Source of the DNA: DSOI01 sp041394885
GTDB taxonomy: Bacteria > Acidobacteriota > Terriglobia > Bryobacterales > Bryobacteraceae
Assembly (NCBI GenBank): GCA_041394885.1
Contig: JAWKHI010000001.1
Coordinates: 248,001-312,000 of the forward strand
DNA: 64,000 nucleotides
Direction of reading: 5' to 3'
The translations under genes and the position numbers were made by a program. The notes under the pieces are model-generated. The model did no database searches. It had not been told where the DNA came from and worked only from the letters and a program-made list of their open reading frames with translations. This document shows, in pieces, positions 26,155 through 34,964 of this stretch (its first letter is position 1; every line of letters starts with the position of its first letter).

Positions 26155-27099
26155 CTAAGGAACGACGGCCTTGCCTTTGCCGGCCACCAGTGCGCGGAAC
26201 CGGCGGCCCGTCTCGAGGTTGCGGAGCAAGATCGCGTCGCCGCGGCGGCCTTTGGATTCCGCGGCCGATTCGATCGAAATTTTGGCCCGCCCGCGTTTGA
26301 CCTCGACCTCGACCTTGTCGCCACGTTCGATTTCGGCCGGCCGGGTGAGCAGCTTAGGGTCCACAGGGGCGCCGGGGGGAATGGGCCTCCGCGGGGTCAA
26401 CCCGGCCAGGGGGCGTGGGTCGGTGGCGCCCGGCAGAGTGGAATCCATCGATACGATGGTGGCGAGTTCCAGTTGATGCGGCGCGATGGGCCGTCCCGGT
26501 TCGAGAGCCACGCGGGCCAGGACACGACGGTGCTCGAACCGGCAAGTTGCCCGCGCCCAGATGCTCTGGCTCCGGCGGGCGCCGTAGCGGACGCGTCCGC
26601 GGAAGATTCGGGATTGTCGGGAGGCGTTTCCGGAGCCGGGCGCGGCGGGGGCCGGCGCCGAGGACAGGAATTCGATCTCACCGTCAGGAACGCGATAACG
26701 GCTGAAGTCGAGCACTTCCACCGATAGGGCACCAGTGAACCGTTGGATGGCCTGTTCGATCTGTTTGGAATCGAGAGCGCGAGTGGCGTATTCGAAACAC
26801 AAGGCCGACAGGGAATCGGAATCGGCCAGGCTGAACTCGTGGTGATTGCGCCGCGCGAGAGCGAGTTGGCCGGCAACGGTAAGAATCCGGCGGCCGCCGG
26901 GAAGGGGTACATAGCCGAGCCGGAAGGCGGGGTCGAGGAAGCCGAATACCGGTTGGACGGCGGCCAGGTGGCGTCCGAGGATCCAGTCTCCGTCGACGGC
27001 GAAACAGGCCGGCGGATGGGGATCGGACGATGCGACCGGGCCGGTGGCGGGGGTCGCCGGCCAACCAGGCACGCCGAGCGAACCGGCGGCCAGTAACAT
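26155..27099 (-). CDS. flgA: flagellar P-ring assembly chaperone FlgA
   Basis: The product of about 314 residues ends in the SAF/FlgA domain (RRVLARVALEPGRPIAPHQLELATI; GLTPRRPIPPGAPVDPKLLTRPAEIERGDKVEVEVKRG; GDAILLRNLETGRRFRALVAGKGKAVV). FlgA is the periplasmic chaperone needed for P-ring polymerisation by FlgI. The ATG at 27099 (MLLAAGSLGVPGWPATPA, a signal peptide) was preferred. An in-frame alternative at 27180 would overlap flgG by 38 bp and place a basic stretch before the signal peptide. A GTG two codons upstream of the ATG is equally possible. Confidence 0.85.
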   Translation of the reverse strand: MLLAAGSLGVPGWPATPATGPVASSDPHPPACFAVDGDWILGRHLAAVQPVFGFLDPAFRLGYVPLPGGRRILTVAGQLALARRNHHEFSLADSDSLSALCFEYATRALDSKQIEQAIQRFTGALSVEVLDFSRYRVPDGEIEFLSSAPAPAAPGSGNASRQSRIFRGRVRYGARRSQSIWARATCRFEHRRVLARVALEPGRPIAPHQLELATIVSMDSTLPGATDPRPLAGLTPRRPIPPGAPVDPKLLTRPAEIERGDKVEVEVKRGRAKISIESAAESKGRRGDAILLRNLETGRRFRALVAGKGKAVVP

Positions 27100-27142
27100 C
27101 GCCACCGGCCACCGCGGGCACCGGAAGGTACGGGCATCGCGG

Positions 27143-27934
27143 CTAGCGGGTGAGCTGGTTGACTTGCTGGTACATTTCATCGGCTGCTTTGACTACCTTG
27201 GAATTCGCCTCGTACGCTCTCTGGCTGAGAATCAATCCTATAAATTCTTCGACGACGCTGACGTTGGATGCCTCCACGTAACCCTGCTGGAGCGTCCCGA
27301 GCCCTTCCTGGCCGCCCGGGTTGCCGACGGTTGGCTCGCCGGAAGCATCGGTGGGGCTGTAGAGGTTGCGGCCGAGACTGTTGAGCCCGGCCGGATTGGC
27401 GAAGTTGGCCAGTTGGATCTGGCCCGCCAACTGCGCCGCGGTCTGGCCGGGTTGCAGGAAACTGACCGTCCCATCCTGGGCAATGGAGATCGACTGCGAC
27501 TCGGGTGGAAGCGTAATCTGCGGCTCCAGGGCGTCGCCGTCGGCGGTGACCAGATTGCCGTCGCGGTCAAGATGAAAGTTGCCGGCGCGGGTATAGGCGA
27601 GTTCTCCGGTAGGGCGTCGAACCTGAAAGAACCCACGGCCCTGGATGACCAGATCAAGGGGATTGCCGGTGGTTTGGAAATTCCCTTGGGTAAAGATGAT
27701 CTCATTGGAACTGGGCCTGGTTCCGAGGCCGAGTTGGAGCCCGGTAGGCACCACCGTCTGGGCGCCAGCAGCGGCCCCCGGCTGGACGAGATTCTGGTAG
27801 AGGAGGTCCTGGAACTGGGCGCGGCGCTGCTTGAATCCGACCGTATTGGCGTTGGCCAGATTGTGGGCGATGTTGTCGACGTTCATTTGCTGCGCGCTCA
27901 TGCCGCTGGCGGCGCTGAATAGTGCTCGAATCAC
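27143..27934 (-). CDS. flgG: flagellar distal rod protein FlgG
   Basis: This 263-residue protein starts with a GTG preceded by AAGGA. It has the rod/hook signature at its N-terminus (IRALFSAASGMSAQQMNVDNIAHNLANANTVGFKQRRAQFQDLLYQ) and the C-terminal block GYVEASNVSVVEEFIGLILSQRAYEANSKVVKAADEMYQQVNQLTR. Both ends form the coiled coil of the distal rod. Family length is about 260, so it is complete. It lies 28 bp after flgF and ahead of flgA. Confidence 0.95.
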   Translation of the reverse strand: MIRALFSAASGMSAQQMNVDNIAHNLANANTVGFKQRRAQFQDLLYQNLVQPGAAAGAQTVVPTGLQLGLGTRPSSNEIIFTQGNFQTTGNPLDLVIQGRGFFQVRRPTGELAYTRAGNFHLDRDGNLVTADGDALEPQITLPPESQSISIAQDGTVSFLQPGQTAAQLAGQIQLANFANPAGLNSLGRNLYSPTDASGEPTVGNPGGQEGLGTLQQGYVEASNVSVVEEFIGLILSQRAYEANSKVVKAADEMYQQVNQLTR

Positions 27935-27962
27935 TTAGTTTTCCTTCATCTTCCTTTGTGGG

Positions 27963-28715
27963 TTATTGGCCGGGCCGGGCGACCTCGTCGGCGCGGCGGT
28001 TCATTTCCGATCCGACCTGAATCGCGCGCTGAAGCATCTCGAACTGGCGCATGAGTGTAATGAGCCGAATGGCTCCCTCGGCGGCCGGCTGATTGGAGCG
28101 CTCAAGGCGCCCCTGATGAAGCTGCGTGGCGGCGGGAGGAGCCGAGACCGCGCCGGCGGGACCATTCCATTGAAAATAGGTGCCGCTGCGTTTGGCAAGG
28201 CCTTCCGGTTGGGCGAAGTCGACCAAGCCGAGCCGACCGATGCGGCGGCCCGACTGACGGATGTCCCCGGCGGAGGTAAGCGTCACAGGGAGGGAAGGAT
28301 CGATGCGCACCGGCTTGTTCTGGTCGTCGAGAACAGGATATCCATCCTGAGTTTCGAGGCCGCCATCCGGGGACGTCCGAAAACTGCCATTGCGCGTATA
28401 GAGAGGACCAGACGGCCCCTGGACGGTGAAAAATCCGCGGCCGGTGAGAGCGGCCTGCAAGGGGTTTCCGGTCTCTTCGAGCGAACCCTGGGAGAAGTCG
28501 GTCCAGTGGCGCTCGACCAGGGGGACAGCAGGAGGAAGGGGGATGACATCGGCGCCGGTGCCGTCCAAGGCCTCCGGGGCGATATAGAGGGAGTAGAATT
28601 CGCGATCGGATTTGTAACCGGGACTGCCTTGATTGGCGAGGTTGTTGGCAAGCATCTCGAGCGATTCCATCCGGGCTTTCATCCCGCTAGCGGCGGAGGT
28701 TAGGAGAGCGTCCAT
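27963..28715 (-). CDS. flgF: flagellar proximal rod protein FlgF
   Basis: The 250-residue protein begins MDALLTSAASGMKARMESLEMLANNLANQGSPGYKSD, the conserved rod N-terminus, and ends with a helical EGAIRLITLMRQFEMLQRAIQVGSEMNRRADEVARPGQ. The start at 28715 was chosen because rod proteins begin a few residues before the AASGM motif. An in-frame upstream ATG at 28760 would add 15 atypical residues. It is probably the promoter-proximal gene of the minus-strand rod and ring operon. Confidence 0.9.
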   Translation of the reverse strand: MDALLTSAASGMKARMESLEMLANNLANQGSPGYKSDREFYSLYIAPEALDGTGADVIPLPPAVPLVERHWTDFSQGSLEETGNPLQAALTGRGFFTVQGPSGPLYTRNGSFRTSPDGGLETQDGYPVLDDQNKPVRIDPSLPVTLTSAGDIRQSGRRIGRLGLVDFAQPEGLAKRSGTYFQWNGPAGAVSAPPAATQLHQGRLERSNQPAAEGAIRLITLMRQFEMLQRAIQVGSEMNRRADEVARPGQ

Positions 28716-29239
28716 CGGCGGGAATGAATGCAGATGGATGGCCAGAAGAGGAGTGGCCATGAATCATAGAGTTCGGTGATGTGGAGGAGAGACTTTCGTC
28801 AGGAATTTGCCGGAAACAGTGGGACGAGTGTCGATAAATTGACGTTGGCGTGGTATTCGCCAGGTCGGCCGACAGCGATGCCCCGGGAGGACTTTGGGGA
28901 GGATGTAGCGCTTCCCCCGATCCCTCCGGCGCCGGGGACATACCCGGTGTACGCCGCACCGCGGATGGCAAGCACGCCAGGGGGAAAGCGGCGCGAGGCT
29001 GGTTGGCGTGACGATGTTTCCATGGCAACTCTCTCAATAGAAAGTGGGTTATTCTCGGCAGCGATTGCCAATGGTCAACCCGAAAGGCCTGCCTTTGTGG
29101 CCTGGAGGAGGAAGGTGAAATCCGAGTGCGGTTGGCTGGCGCCGGGTCCGGACCAACGGTGTTCGCGGAGTGGAGTGGGCGGGTGAGTGGTTCGCTACGG
29201 GAGAGGGGAGGTGATTTTGGTATGCAGGTTGCAAGATGA
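28716..29239. other. 524-bp divergent region between flgF and the fliK-like locus
   Basis: No supported gene lies here. The minus strand holds an open frame of 90 codons (TTG at 29071, ATG at 29023, end 28799) in the same direction as flgF. Its product (ending NVNLSTLVPLFPANS) has moderate coding character but no recognised domain. The region must hold the promoters of both flagellar arms. The only good promoter match is the sigma-54-like site at 29218-29233. Confidence 0.4.
29218..29233 (+). promoter_or_regulatory. candidate sigma-54 promoter (-24/-12)
   Basis: TGGTATGCAGGTTGCA matches the TGGCACG-N4-TTGCA consensus at ten of twelve defined positions, with GG and GC separated by the required 10 bp. 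The transcript would start near 29243, slightly downstream of the ATG at 29240. If it is used, translation of the fliK-like gene must begin further in, for example at GTG 29246. Confidence 0.4.
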
Positions 29240-31030
29240 ATGGCGGTGAGTATTGTGGCTTCGTTTTCGTTCTCGGCGTCCGGTGGATCGGACGGCGGCG
29301 GTATTCCAGTACTGCCGCTCGGTCCGGGCAAGGGAGAACCAGTCGGCAATGAGGGTCAGCCGGTTTCGTTCACTTTTGTAGATTGGCTGGAAAATGAGCT
29401 GTCAACGGGTGGCTCGTTTGCCGGCGGCCAGTTGCCCACGCTGTTTCACTCCAGCGGCTTTTCCTGGGATTCCGATAGTGAAACCGAATCAAATCAAGAA
29501 GAAAATAGACCGGAACGTCCTGAGCAATCTCAAGAGGAGATCCGGGCGATCGAAGCCGGACCTCCGGTGCCGCTGGCGTTTCCACATTCGCTGACCGCTT
29601 CCCTACCCTTCTTCTCGGCGGCGTCCGTGCGGTGGTCCCCGCCGGGTTCCTTTCGGGATCTGACTCCCGAGCAATCCGCGCCCGACTCAGCGTCCGGACT
29701 CGTGGGAGCCCCGGTCGGCGACGACACCGACACTGTCGAGCCGGAAACGGACACGGTGGTTCGTTCCGGCACGGCTTTGTTCCGAATTGGGAACGCGCCC
29801 GGCACCGGGCCCGGCGCAGGAAGACAGACCATCAACCCGTCCGGCAGGGCGGGCAGGCAAACCGAAACGCGGGCTCCCGCCGTGGCGGCCGAACAAGCTT
29901 ACGCCGAAGTTTCCGCATCGCCACAGGTGGATTCCACCGCGGTGGCGGCTTCTACGGCTGCCGGGGGGAGCGTCACCGGGAATATAAGCTCTGAGTCCTC
30001 AGGGCCCAGATCCAGATGGGAGACACCGACGAGGGCAGAACTCGTGTGGGGGGTGGGAGCACAGGCGCCGGAGGGCTCGACATCCAAGGTTGCGCGGTTG
30101 GGGACGTCCCCGGCGGATGCATCGATTTCGAGGGCCTCGACGAGGGATAGGAACGTCGAACTGACGGCGGGCGGCGATGCGTCAGAGGGTCGTGCGGCGG
30201 AGGGTCCTGCGGGGGAGGGTCCTGCGGGGGAGGGTCATCCGGCGGAAGCTCAGGTGGTGGACCCCGAACCGGTGTCGAACGTCGTCTCGCTCAGCCGTGC
30301 GCCCGGGGTTTCACAACCGGCCGTCGTGCCGCCTTTAGCTTCGCCGGACGCGGCTTCGACACAGGCTGGCCGGACGCCCGCCGCCCGGGAGCGAACTCTA
30401 CCAACAGCGGAGGCGGAGCCGGAAGTTCCTGGTGCCTGGACCGAGCCAGTGGCGTCGACCTTGCCCGAGGCACATCCGGGTAGGACGGAGAACGTCAGGC
30501 TTGGCAGTTACCGGCGCGGGTTCGCGCCCGAGCCATTCGAAACCGAAAATCAGCCCTCAACCGAAATGGCGACGGGCACGGTGAACGCGGCAGCGGCGTT
30601 TGAGACAACTGCGGCAGTTGAGTCCGCGCAGGCCCTTCCAGCCTCCGGCCATTCGTCCAGAAACGACCGCCCGAGCAGCCCATCAGGTCCCGCGTCGGCC
30701 GCGCCTCGTCCTTACGCTGGAAGCCCGGCCGGGGATTCCGAAAAGGCGTCCCCCCTGTCTGGGGCCGAGCCCGGACGGCCCTGGCGAGCGACCGAGGTCG
30801 CGTTCGGTGTCCACGTCGCTCCGCGAACAAGGGATAGCAGTACGGCCACCGGAGGCGACGACAAACGGCAGGTTTACTTTTCCAGAAACGAGTCGAAGCC
30901 GGGAAAGTCGCACCAGGCACACCGCAGACGGCGGGAGAAACGGGGCCGGGCCGGTGGACCTCGGAGCAAGAAGGCAGGGCACCCATTCGAGCGACACTCC
31001 TGGCGACCCGGTCGGCAAGTTCCCCGGTGA
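29240..31030 (+). CDS. flagellar hook-length-control-like protein, N-terminal part (fliK locus)
   Basis: This 596-codon frame encodes a low-complexity Ala/Pro/Ser/Glu/Thr-rich protein with no clear domain. That composition is typical of the disordered N-terminal ruler region of FliK, and the position directly before flgD and flgE fits. From about residue 545 the composition turns sharply basic (HRRRREKRGRAGG). The +2 frame over the same bases reads as a milder Pro/Gly/Ala protein up to about 31116, which suggests a frame break near 30885-30900. A recognisable FliK C-terminal domain follows in the frame at 31334-32128. The locus is therefore probably one interrupted fliK gene. An EGPAG-type repeat lies at codons 316-335. 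Confidence 0.5.
   Translation: MAVSIVASFSFSASGGSDGGGIPVLPLGPGKGEPVGNEGQPVSFTFVDWLENELSTGGSFAGGQLPTLFHSSGFSWDSDSETESNQEENRPERPEQSQEEIRAIEAGPPVPLAFPHSLTASLPFFSAASVRWSPPGSFRDLTPEQSAPDSASGLVGAPVGDDTDTVEPETDTVVRSGTALFRIGNAPGTGPGAGRQTINPSGRAGRQTETRAPAVAAEQAYAEVSASPQVDSTAVAASTAAGGSVTGNISSESSGPRSRWETPTRAELVWGVGAQAPEGSTSKVARLGTSPADASISRASTRDRNVELTAGGDASEGRAAEGPAGEGPAGEGHPAEAQVVDPEPVSNVVSLSRAPGVSQPAVVPPLASPDAASTQAGRTPAARERTLPTAEAEPEVPGAWTEPVASTLPEAHPGRTENVRLGSYRRGFAPEPFETENQPSTEMATGTVNAAAAFETTAAVESAQALPASGHSSRNDRPSSPSGPASAAPRPYAGSPAGDSEKASPLSGAEPGRPWRATEVAFGVHVAPRTRDSSTATGGDDKRQVYFSRNESKPGKSHQAHRRRREKRGRAGGPRSKKAGHPFERHSWRPGRQVPR
30185..30244 (+). repeat. four tandem 15-bp units in the fliK-like gene
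   Basis: Four consecutive 15-bp units (consensus GAGGGTCCTGCGGGG; the two central units are identical) encode EG(R/P/H)A(A/G/E)-type pentapeptides. The period is a multiple of three, so copy-number change keeps the frame. Confidence 0.8.
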
Positions 31031-31333
31031 CTGACCGCGGCGATGCTCCGGGCGGCTGGCCGGCCGAGCGCTTCCGAGTGGTGAGTCCGGGTTTACCAGC
31101 GGGCGCGGTCAAGTAGCCGCAGACTGGACCGATGGTCCGTTGCCGCGGCGCGGGCAGGCCGAGAACCGCCCCGCCGGGAGCAGATCAGGGCAGGGTCGTG
31201 AAAGCCCAGCGTTACTGCAAACCGACGCTCGCGCCTTCGGTCGAGCGAACGGGATTTCCCATCCGCGCGTTCGGATCGAGGCGCTATTGCCGGCGCCGAC
31301 CACATTCAGATTACGGGCAACGCGACGCGGCTC
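31031..31333 (+). other. 303-bp interrupted stretch of the fliK locus
   Basis: There is no complete gene here. Plus frame 1 is open to a TAG at 31114-31116, and plus frame 3 from about 31083 to 31481 has protein-like composition (LLQTDARAFGRANGI...; AREKRGVNPAKSTFMEI). The reading frame of the locus thus seems to switch at least twice before the FliK C-terminal domain. Confidence 0.4.
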
Positions 31334-32128
31334 GTGGGCCCTGGAGGCAGCGAGGGAAAAGAGGGGGGTCAACCCGGCGAAAAGCACGTTCATGGAAATC
31401 CGAAGCAGCCAGACTGGAGAGCGAGCCCATCCCATCAGGTCACAGCCGCAGGGACCGGACGATCGGCATGGAGCACATTGAGGCTGGTCTCCGATCCTCG
31501 GGGAAAGCAGCGCCGGGAGGGCTTGGGGGCGAGACATGCCGCCGCGGACGCGCATCGGACCGCGGTCGACCCGGCGCATGCCGCCGACAGCGCCGGAGGG
31601 GGTGGGGCCGCTCCCGCTCACCGATCGGAATCGGAATCAACCTCGGTCCCCCTCACTTCGACGCTGGAACGGGCAGCCGACTTCGACGTTCGCAATGGTG
31701 AGGTCCGGCAGCTACAGTTCGCACTGGGCAGCCCCGGCCAGGATCGCGTGCAGGTGAGCGTCCACGGGCATGGACCAGACATCGAAATGGCGGTCGGCAG
31801 CGCCGATTCCCAGCTGAACGAGTCGCTGCGCTCCGGACTGGAAGTATTGGTGGAGAACATGCGGGACCGGATGCGGGAGTCCGGGCACACAGTGGAGGCT
31901 TGGCTCCCTGCCGAAGGCGCGCCGCGAACTCAGGCGGCCGCCGCGAGCGACCGCCAGCCGGGAGGAGAAAGCGACACCGGTGATCGCAGGGAGTGGGGAG
32001 GCGATGGATCCGAGCCCGGCTCCGGTCGCCGCGAGCAACACCGGCCCGGTGAGGAGAGACGACTTCCGCGGTACCGGTCCGCAAAACCGGAGTCGAGGTT
32101 CGTGATCCCGGCTTCGGCCGTGCAATGA
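31334..32128 (+). CDS. fliK: FliK-like hook-length control protein, C-terminal part
   Basis: The convincing part starts around residue 95. It runs VRQLQFALGSPGQDRVQVSVHGHGPDIEMAVGSADSQLNESLRSGLEVLVENMRDRMRESGHTVEAWLPAEG. This has the FliK C-terminal layout: beta-strands in which the export switch domain compares layers, then a long helix in which an 'L-x-x-x-L' array ends in a G-x-x-V-E segment. That domain signals FlhB to change export specificity when the hook is complete. The first 90 residues are not obviously coding in this frame, and the real upstream part probably lies in other frames, so the ATG at 31334 is doubtful. A disordered basic tail follows the domain. flgD comes 202 bp downstream. 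Confidence 0.5.
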   Translation: MGPGGSEGKEGGQPGEKHVHGNPKQPDWRASPSHQVTAAGTGRSAWSTLRLVSDPRGKQRREGLGARHAAADAHRTAVDPAHAADSAGGGGAAPAHRSESESTSVPLTSTLERAADFDVRNGEVRQLQFALGSPGQDRVQVSVHGHGPDIEMAVGSADSQLNESLRSGLEVLVENMRDRMRESGHTVEAWLPAEGAPRTQAAAASDRQPGGESDTGDRREWGGDGSEPGSGRREQHRPGEERRLPRYRSAKPESRFVIPASAVQ

Positions 32129-32330
32129 CGGCCTTGGGACAGGGGCGGTGTAGAAACGTCTCGACAGGTTGAAAGGAAGGGAGTCCGCGGAGGCAGGAGC
32201 ACTGACAAACAGGCGGCGATCGCGAAGCCGATCATCGACCGAAGCAGCCCTGGTATTGCACATCCAGGCAGGGCAGAGAAAACGCGAGGACCGGGGATAA
32301 GGCACCGGGTCCAAGGAGAGGCAACAATTC

Positions 32331-32693
32331 ATGAACGTCTTACCGACAGCTTGGCAACCGGGAGCCGGGCCCTTGCCGGCAGCATCGCCGAATGGGCCGG
32401 CAACGGGATCGAAACAAGCGAGAAGCGCCACCGAAGAAGTCGCCGGCGGGACGGGCGAATCGGTGGGAGGAAGCGCGGCTGGGCCGGAAACCGCAACCGA
32501 CCCGCTCACATCCAAAGACACCTTTCTAAAGCTACTGGTGGCCCAACTGCAGAATCAGAACCCTCTCGACCCTGCCGACCCGATGGGATTCGTGTCCCAA
32601 CTGGCGCAGTTTTCCTCACTCGAGCAAACGCTGGCCATGCGGCAGGAATTGGAGGCGATCCGGCTTGGGATCGAGCAACTCGGCAGCGCATGA
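32331..32693 (+). CDS. flgD: flagellar hook capping protein FlgD (short form)
   Basis: The 120-residue protein contains the FlgD N-terminal signature (SKDTFLKLLVAQLQNQNPLDPADPMGFVSQLAQFSSLEQ, about 61-99) after a 55-residue Gly/Ala-rich leader. The Ig-like and Tudor-like C-terminal domains of the usual 220-residue FlgD are missing, as in several short FlgD proteins. It caps the growing hook so that FlgE subunits can add. AAGGAG lies 13 bp before the ATG. flgE follows after 95 bp. Confidence 0.9.
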   Translation: MNVLPTAWQPGAGPLPAASPNGPATGSKQARSATEEVAGGTGESVGGSAAGPETATDPLTSKDTFLKLLVAQLQNQNPLDPADPMGFVSQLAQFSSLEQTLAMRQELEAIRLGIEQLGSA

Positions 32694-32788
32694 CACCGCC
32701 CCGAAACGAAAGACCCGGGCATGGGCGAGCCCTGGCAATTCTGTCACACGCAAATCATCAAAAGAAAAAATAGGAGAAGCGTCTTTCT

Positions 32789-34024
32789 ATGTTCACATCG
32801 TTTTCGACAGCCCTCTCGGCGCTAAGCGCGCATGCCACCGCCATCGACGTGGTGGGTAACAACCTGGCCAACCTGAACACGCCCGGGTTCAAGACCAACG
32901 TAGTCGCCTTCTACGATCTGGTCACGCAATCGCTCGGCGCCGGGCTTGGAGAAACACAGGTCGGATTCGGAGTCGCCCGGCCGAATACGATTCGGCAATT
33001 TACCCAAGGAGCCATCAAATCGAGCACCGGGGAACTCGATATCGCGGTGCAAGGCGACGGATTTCTCGTCGTCCGCGAACCAGGCGGCACGGTCCTTTAC
33101 TCGCGGGGCGGCAACCTCCAAGTGGACAAAAGCGGCAACCTGCTGACCTCGACGGGGCAAAGAGTGCAGGGTTGGACCGAGCGGGATGGCGCACTGAGCA
33201 CGAACGGCCCGATCGGCGACATCGTGGTGCCGGTGGGCGCCATCAAGCAGCCGGTTCCCACCACCGCGTTCTCGTTCGACCTGAACCTGAACGCCTCGGC
33301 GGCAACGGGAGCCGAGTTCTCCGGATCCATCGAGGTATTCGATTCGTTGGGTACATCCCATATTGTTTCGGTGGGCTTCACCAAGTCCGCCACTCCCAAC
33401 GTATGGGACTACTCGGTTTCGTTTCCGGACTCGGACGTAACCAGCCCGGTGAGTCCGGTGACCGGTTCGATCACCTTCGACAGCGCGGGACGAATGGTGG
33501 ATCCGCCACCGGATGGACCGTTTCCGCAACTGGCCGTTACCGGCCTCGCCGACGGAGCCGCCGACCTGACGCTCGACTGGACGCTGTACAACGGGCTCAC
33601 GCCCCGGCTGACTCAGTTCGCGCAGCCGTCCGCGGTATCGGCGAACGCACAGGACGGTTCCGCGCCGGCGCAGTTGATCCGGGTCGGTGTTGGAAACGGG
33701 GGTGTTGTGCTGGCGCAGTACTCCAACGGCGTCCAGACCGTGGTTGGCCAATTGGCCATGGCATCGGTGAGAAACCCGGAGTCGTTGATCGCGGCGGGCA
33801 ACAACAGCTACCAACTCAGCGCGCGGTCCGCTCTCCCGGCTATCGGGCTGCCGGGATCAGGGGGAAGAGGGACGATCCTCGGGGGGGCAATCGAGAGTTC
33901 GACCGTCGATATCGCGAGGGAATTCACGAATCTGATCGTGTTGCAACGGGGCTATCAGGCCAACGCCAAAGTGATCACGACGGTAGACGAACTCAGCCAG
34001 GAGACGATCGGGCTCAAGCGGTAG
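32789..34024 (+). CDS. flgE: flagellar hook protein FlgE
   Basis: This 411-residue protein has the hook/rod N-terminus (MFTSFSTALSALSAHATAIDVVGNNLANLNTPGFKTN), a central hook domain (about 110-330) and the conserved C-terminal helix (SSTVDIAREFTNLIVLQRGYQANAKVITTVDELSQETIGLKR). It polymerises into the curved hook joining rod and filament. Length is normal for the family. AGGAG lies 12 bp before the ATG. It is complete and undamaged, in contrast to the fliK-like locus upstream. Confidence 0.95.
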   Translation: MFTSFSTALSALSAHATAIDVVGNNLANLNTPGFKTNVVAFYDLVTQSLGAGLGETQVGFGVARPNTIRQFTQGAIKSSTGELDIAVQGDGFLVVREPGGTVLYSRGGNLQVDKSGNLLTSTGQRVQGWTERDGALSTNGPIGDIVVPVGAIKQPVPTTAFSFDLNLNASAATGAEFSGSIEVFDSLGTSHIVSVGFTKSATPNVWDYSVSFPDSDVTSPVSPVTGSITFDSAGRMVDPPPDGPFPQLAVTGLADGAADLTLDWTLYNGLTPRLTQFAQPSAVSANAQDGSAPAQLIRVGVGNGGVVLAQYSNGVQTVVGQLAMASVRNPESLIAAGNNSYQLSARSALPAIGLPGSGGRGTILGGAIESSTVDIAREFTNLIVLQRGYQANAKVITTVDELSQETIGLKR

Positions 34025-34042
34025 CGGGAAGCGAGATCGTCG

Positions 34043-34396
34043 ATGGCGGAAAGCCTCAAGGAGATAGACACCGGGGGCGCGGCCGAACTACCCGCGTCCG
34101 GAGCTGGCCCGCCGCCGCCACGGCCACCGCGGCGAGGCGATCCGCAGCCCGATGCGCCGACGCTCGGGAACCGGTATGCGGACCTGCCGCTGGGAATCGA
34201 GGTGGAACTGGACCGAAAGAAGATGACCGTGCGGGACATACTGCGGTTGAAACCAGGCAGCGTGTTGCGGATGACGCGATCGGCCGGGGAGAACATCGAC
34301 ATCCGCGTCGGCGGTGCGTTGATGGGTTTCGGAGAAATAGTGATTCTCGAGGAGCGAATGGGTGTTCGTATCACCGATTTCCATGAAGGAGACTGA
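34043..34396 (+). CDS. fliN: flagellar motor switch protein FliN (SpoA domain)
   Basis: The 117-residue protein is a proline-rich leader of about 45 residues and a SpoA/FliN domain (DLPLGIEVELDRKKMTVRDILRLKPGSVLRMTRSAGENIDIRVGGALMGFGEIVILEERMGVRITDF). FliN forms the base of the cytoplasmic C ring and sets rotation direction. A second SpoA protein of FliY type is encoded at 42636. No fliM is in the window. The gene overlaps nothing upstream, and a fliO-like gene begins one base after its stop. Confidence 0.92.
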   Translation: MAESLKEIDTGGAAELPASGAGPPPPRPPRRGDPQPDAPTLGNRYADLPLGIEVELDRKKMTVRDILRLKPGSVLRMTRSAGENIDIRVGGALMGFGEIVILEERMGVRITDFHEGD

Positions 34397-34397
34397 A

Positions 34398-34760
34398 GTG
34401 GCCGCGGGCGGGGCCCAGTGGGGTGGACGGCGTCCAACCGGCGCCTGGGCGTGGGCGCTCACCCTGTGGCGGCGGCTAGGGGCCTCGTGGCGCCTTTGGA
34501 CGCCGCCGGCGCCACCGGTCGCGGTCAGGCGGACGGGCGGAACGCGGCTGACGGCGCATCATAGCGTGCATGCGGTCTCAAGCGGCGATCGCTGCTGGTT
34601 GATCGCGTGTCATCCGGGGGGGGCCACCTTGCTCGGCGCCTGGGAGACGTCACGGGATCGGTTGGCGCCAAGGCAAACCCGGGAGGAAAGTCCCGGCCGG
34701 GTTGCCGGAGAATCTCGTGCTACCCGGCGGCGGGCGGCGCGCAGCGGGGCCCGCCTGTGA
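34398..34760 (+). CDS. FliO-like flagellar biosynthetic protein (weak)
   Basis: A GTG at 34398 has an AAGGAG six bases upstream, inside the end of fliN, which decides the start. The 120-residue product has one FliO-like strand block (RLTAHHSVHAVSSGDRCWLIACHPGGATLLGAW), where FliO of other bacteria carries 'vhlVrvgdrrlLVgvtpggvtlL'. It lies between fliN and fliP, the normal position of fliO. The expected N-terminal membrane helix is not clear and the tail is very basic, so this gene may also be damaged or diverged. FliO would aid assembly of the FliP export-gate pore. Confidence 0.45.
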   Translation: MAAGGAQWGGRRPTGAWAWALTLWRRLGASWRLWTPPAPPVAVRRTGGTRLTAHHSVHAVSSGDRCWLIACHPGGATLLGAWETSRDRLAPRQTREESPGRVAGESRATRRRAARSGARL

Positions 34761-34964
34761 GCGGCGCCGGAGATCGACCGCGATGGGGCGGCTTGTTCGG
34801 GCGCGGAGTCTGCGCATTCGCCACCGGCGGGGCGCATCTGCTCGCCGCGCCGCGCGGCGGCGCGAGGTCCGTGGCGGGGTGGCCGAGGCGGCCAGTGGCA
34901 GTGGGCGTACCGCTCCAGATCGTGGTCCTGCTGGGCGCTCTGGCAACTTGCTGCGGCGGTTATC

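Noticed and set aside
28831..28840. GTCGATAA resembling a sigma-28 -10 box
   Set aside because: There is no TAAA 15 bp upstream, and no supported plus-strand gene follows.
31109..31621. Minus-strand 170-codon frame in the fliK locus
   Set aside because: There is no domain or ribosome site, and it lies opposite a region with plus-strand flagellar coding character.
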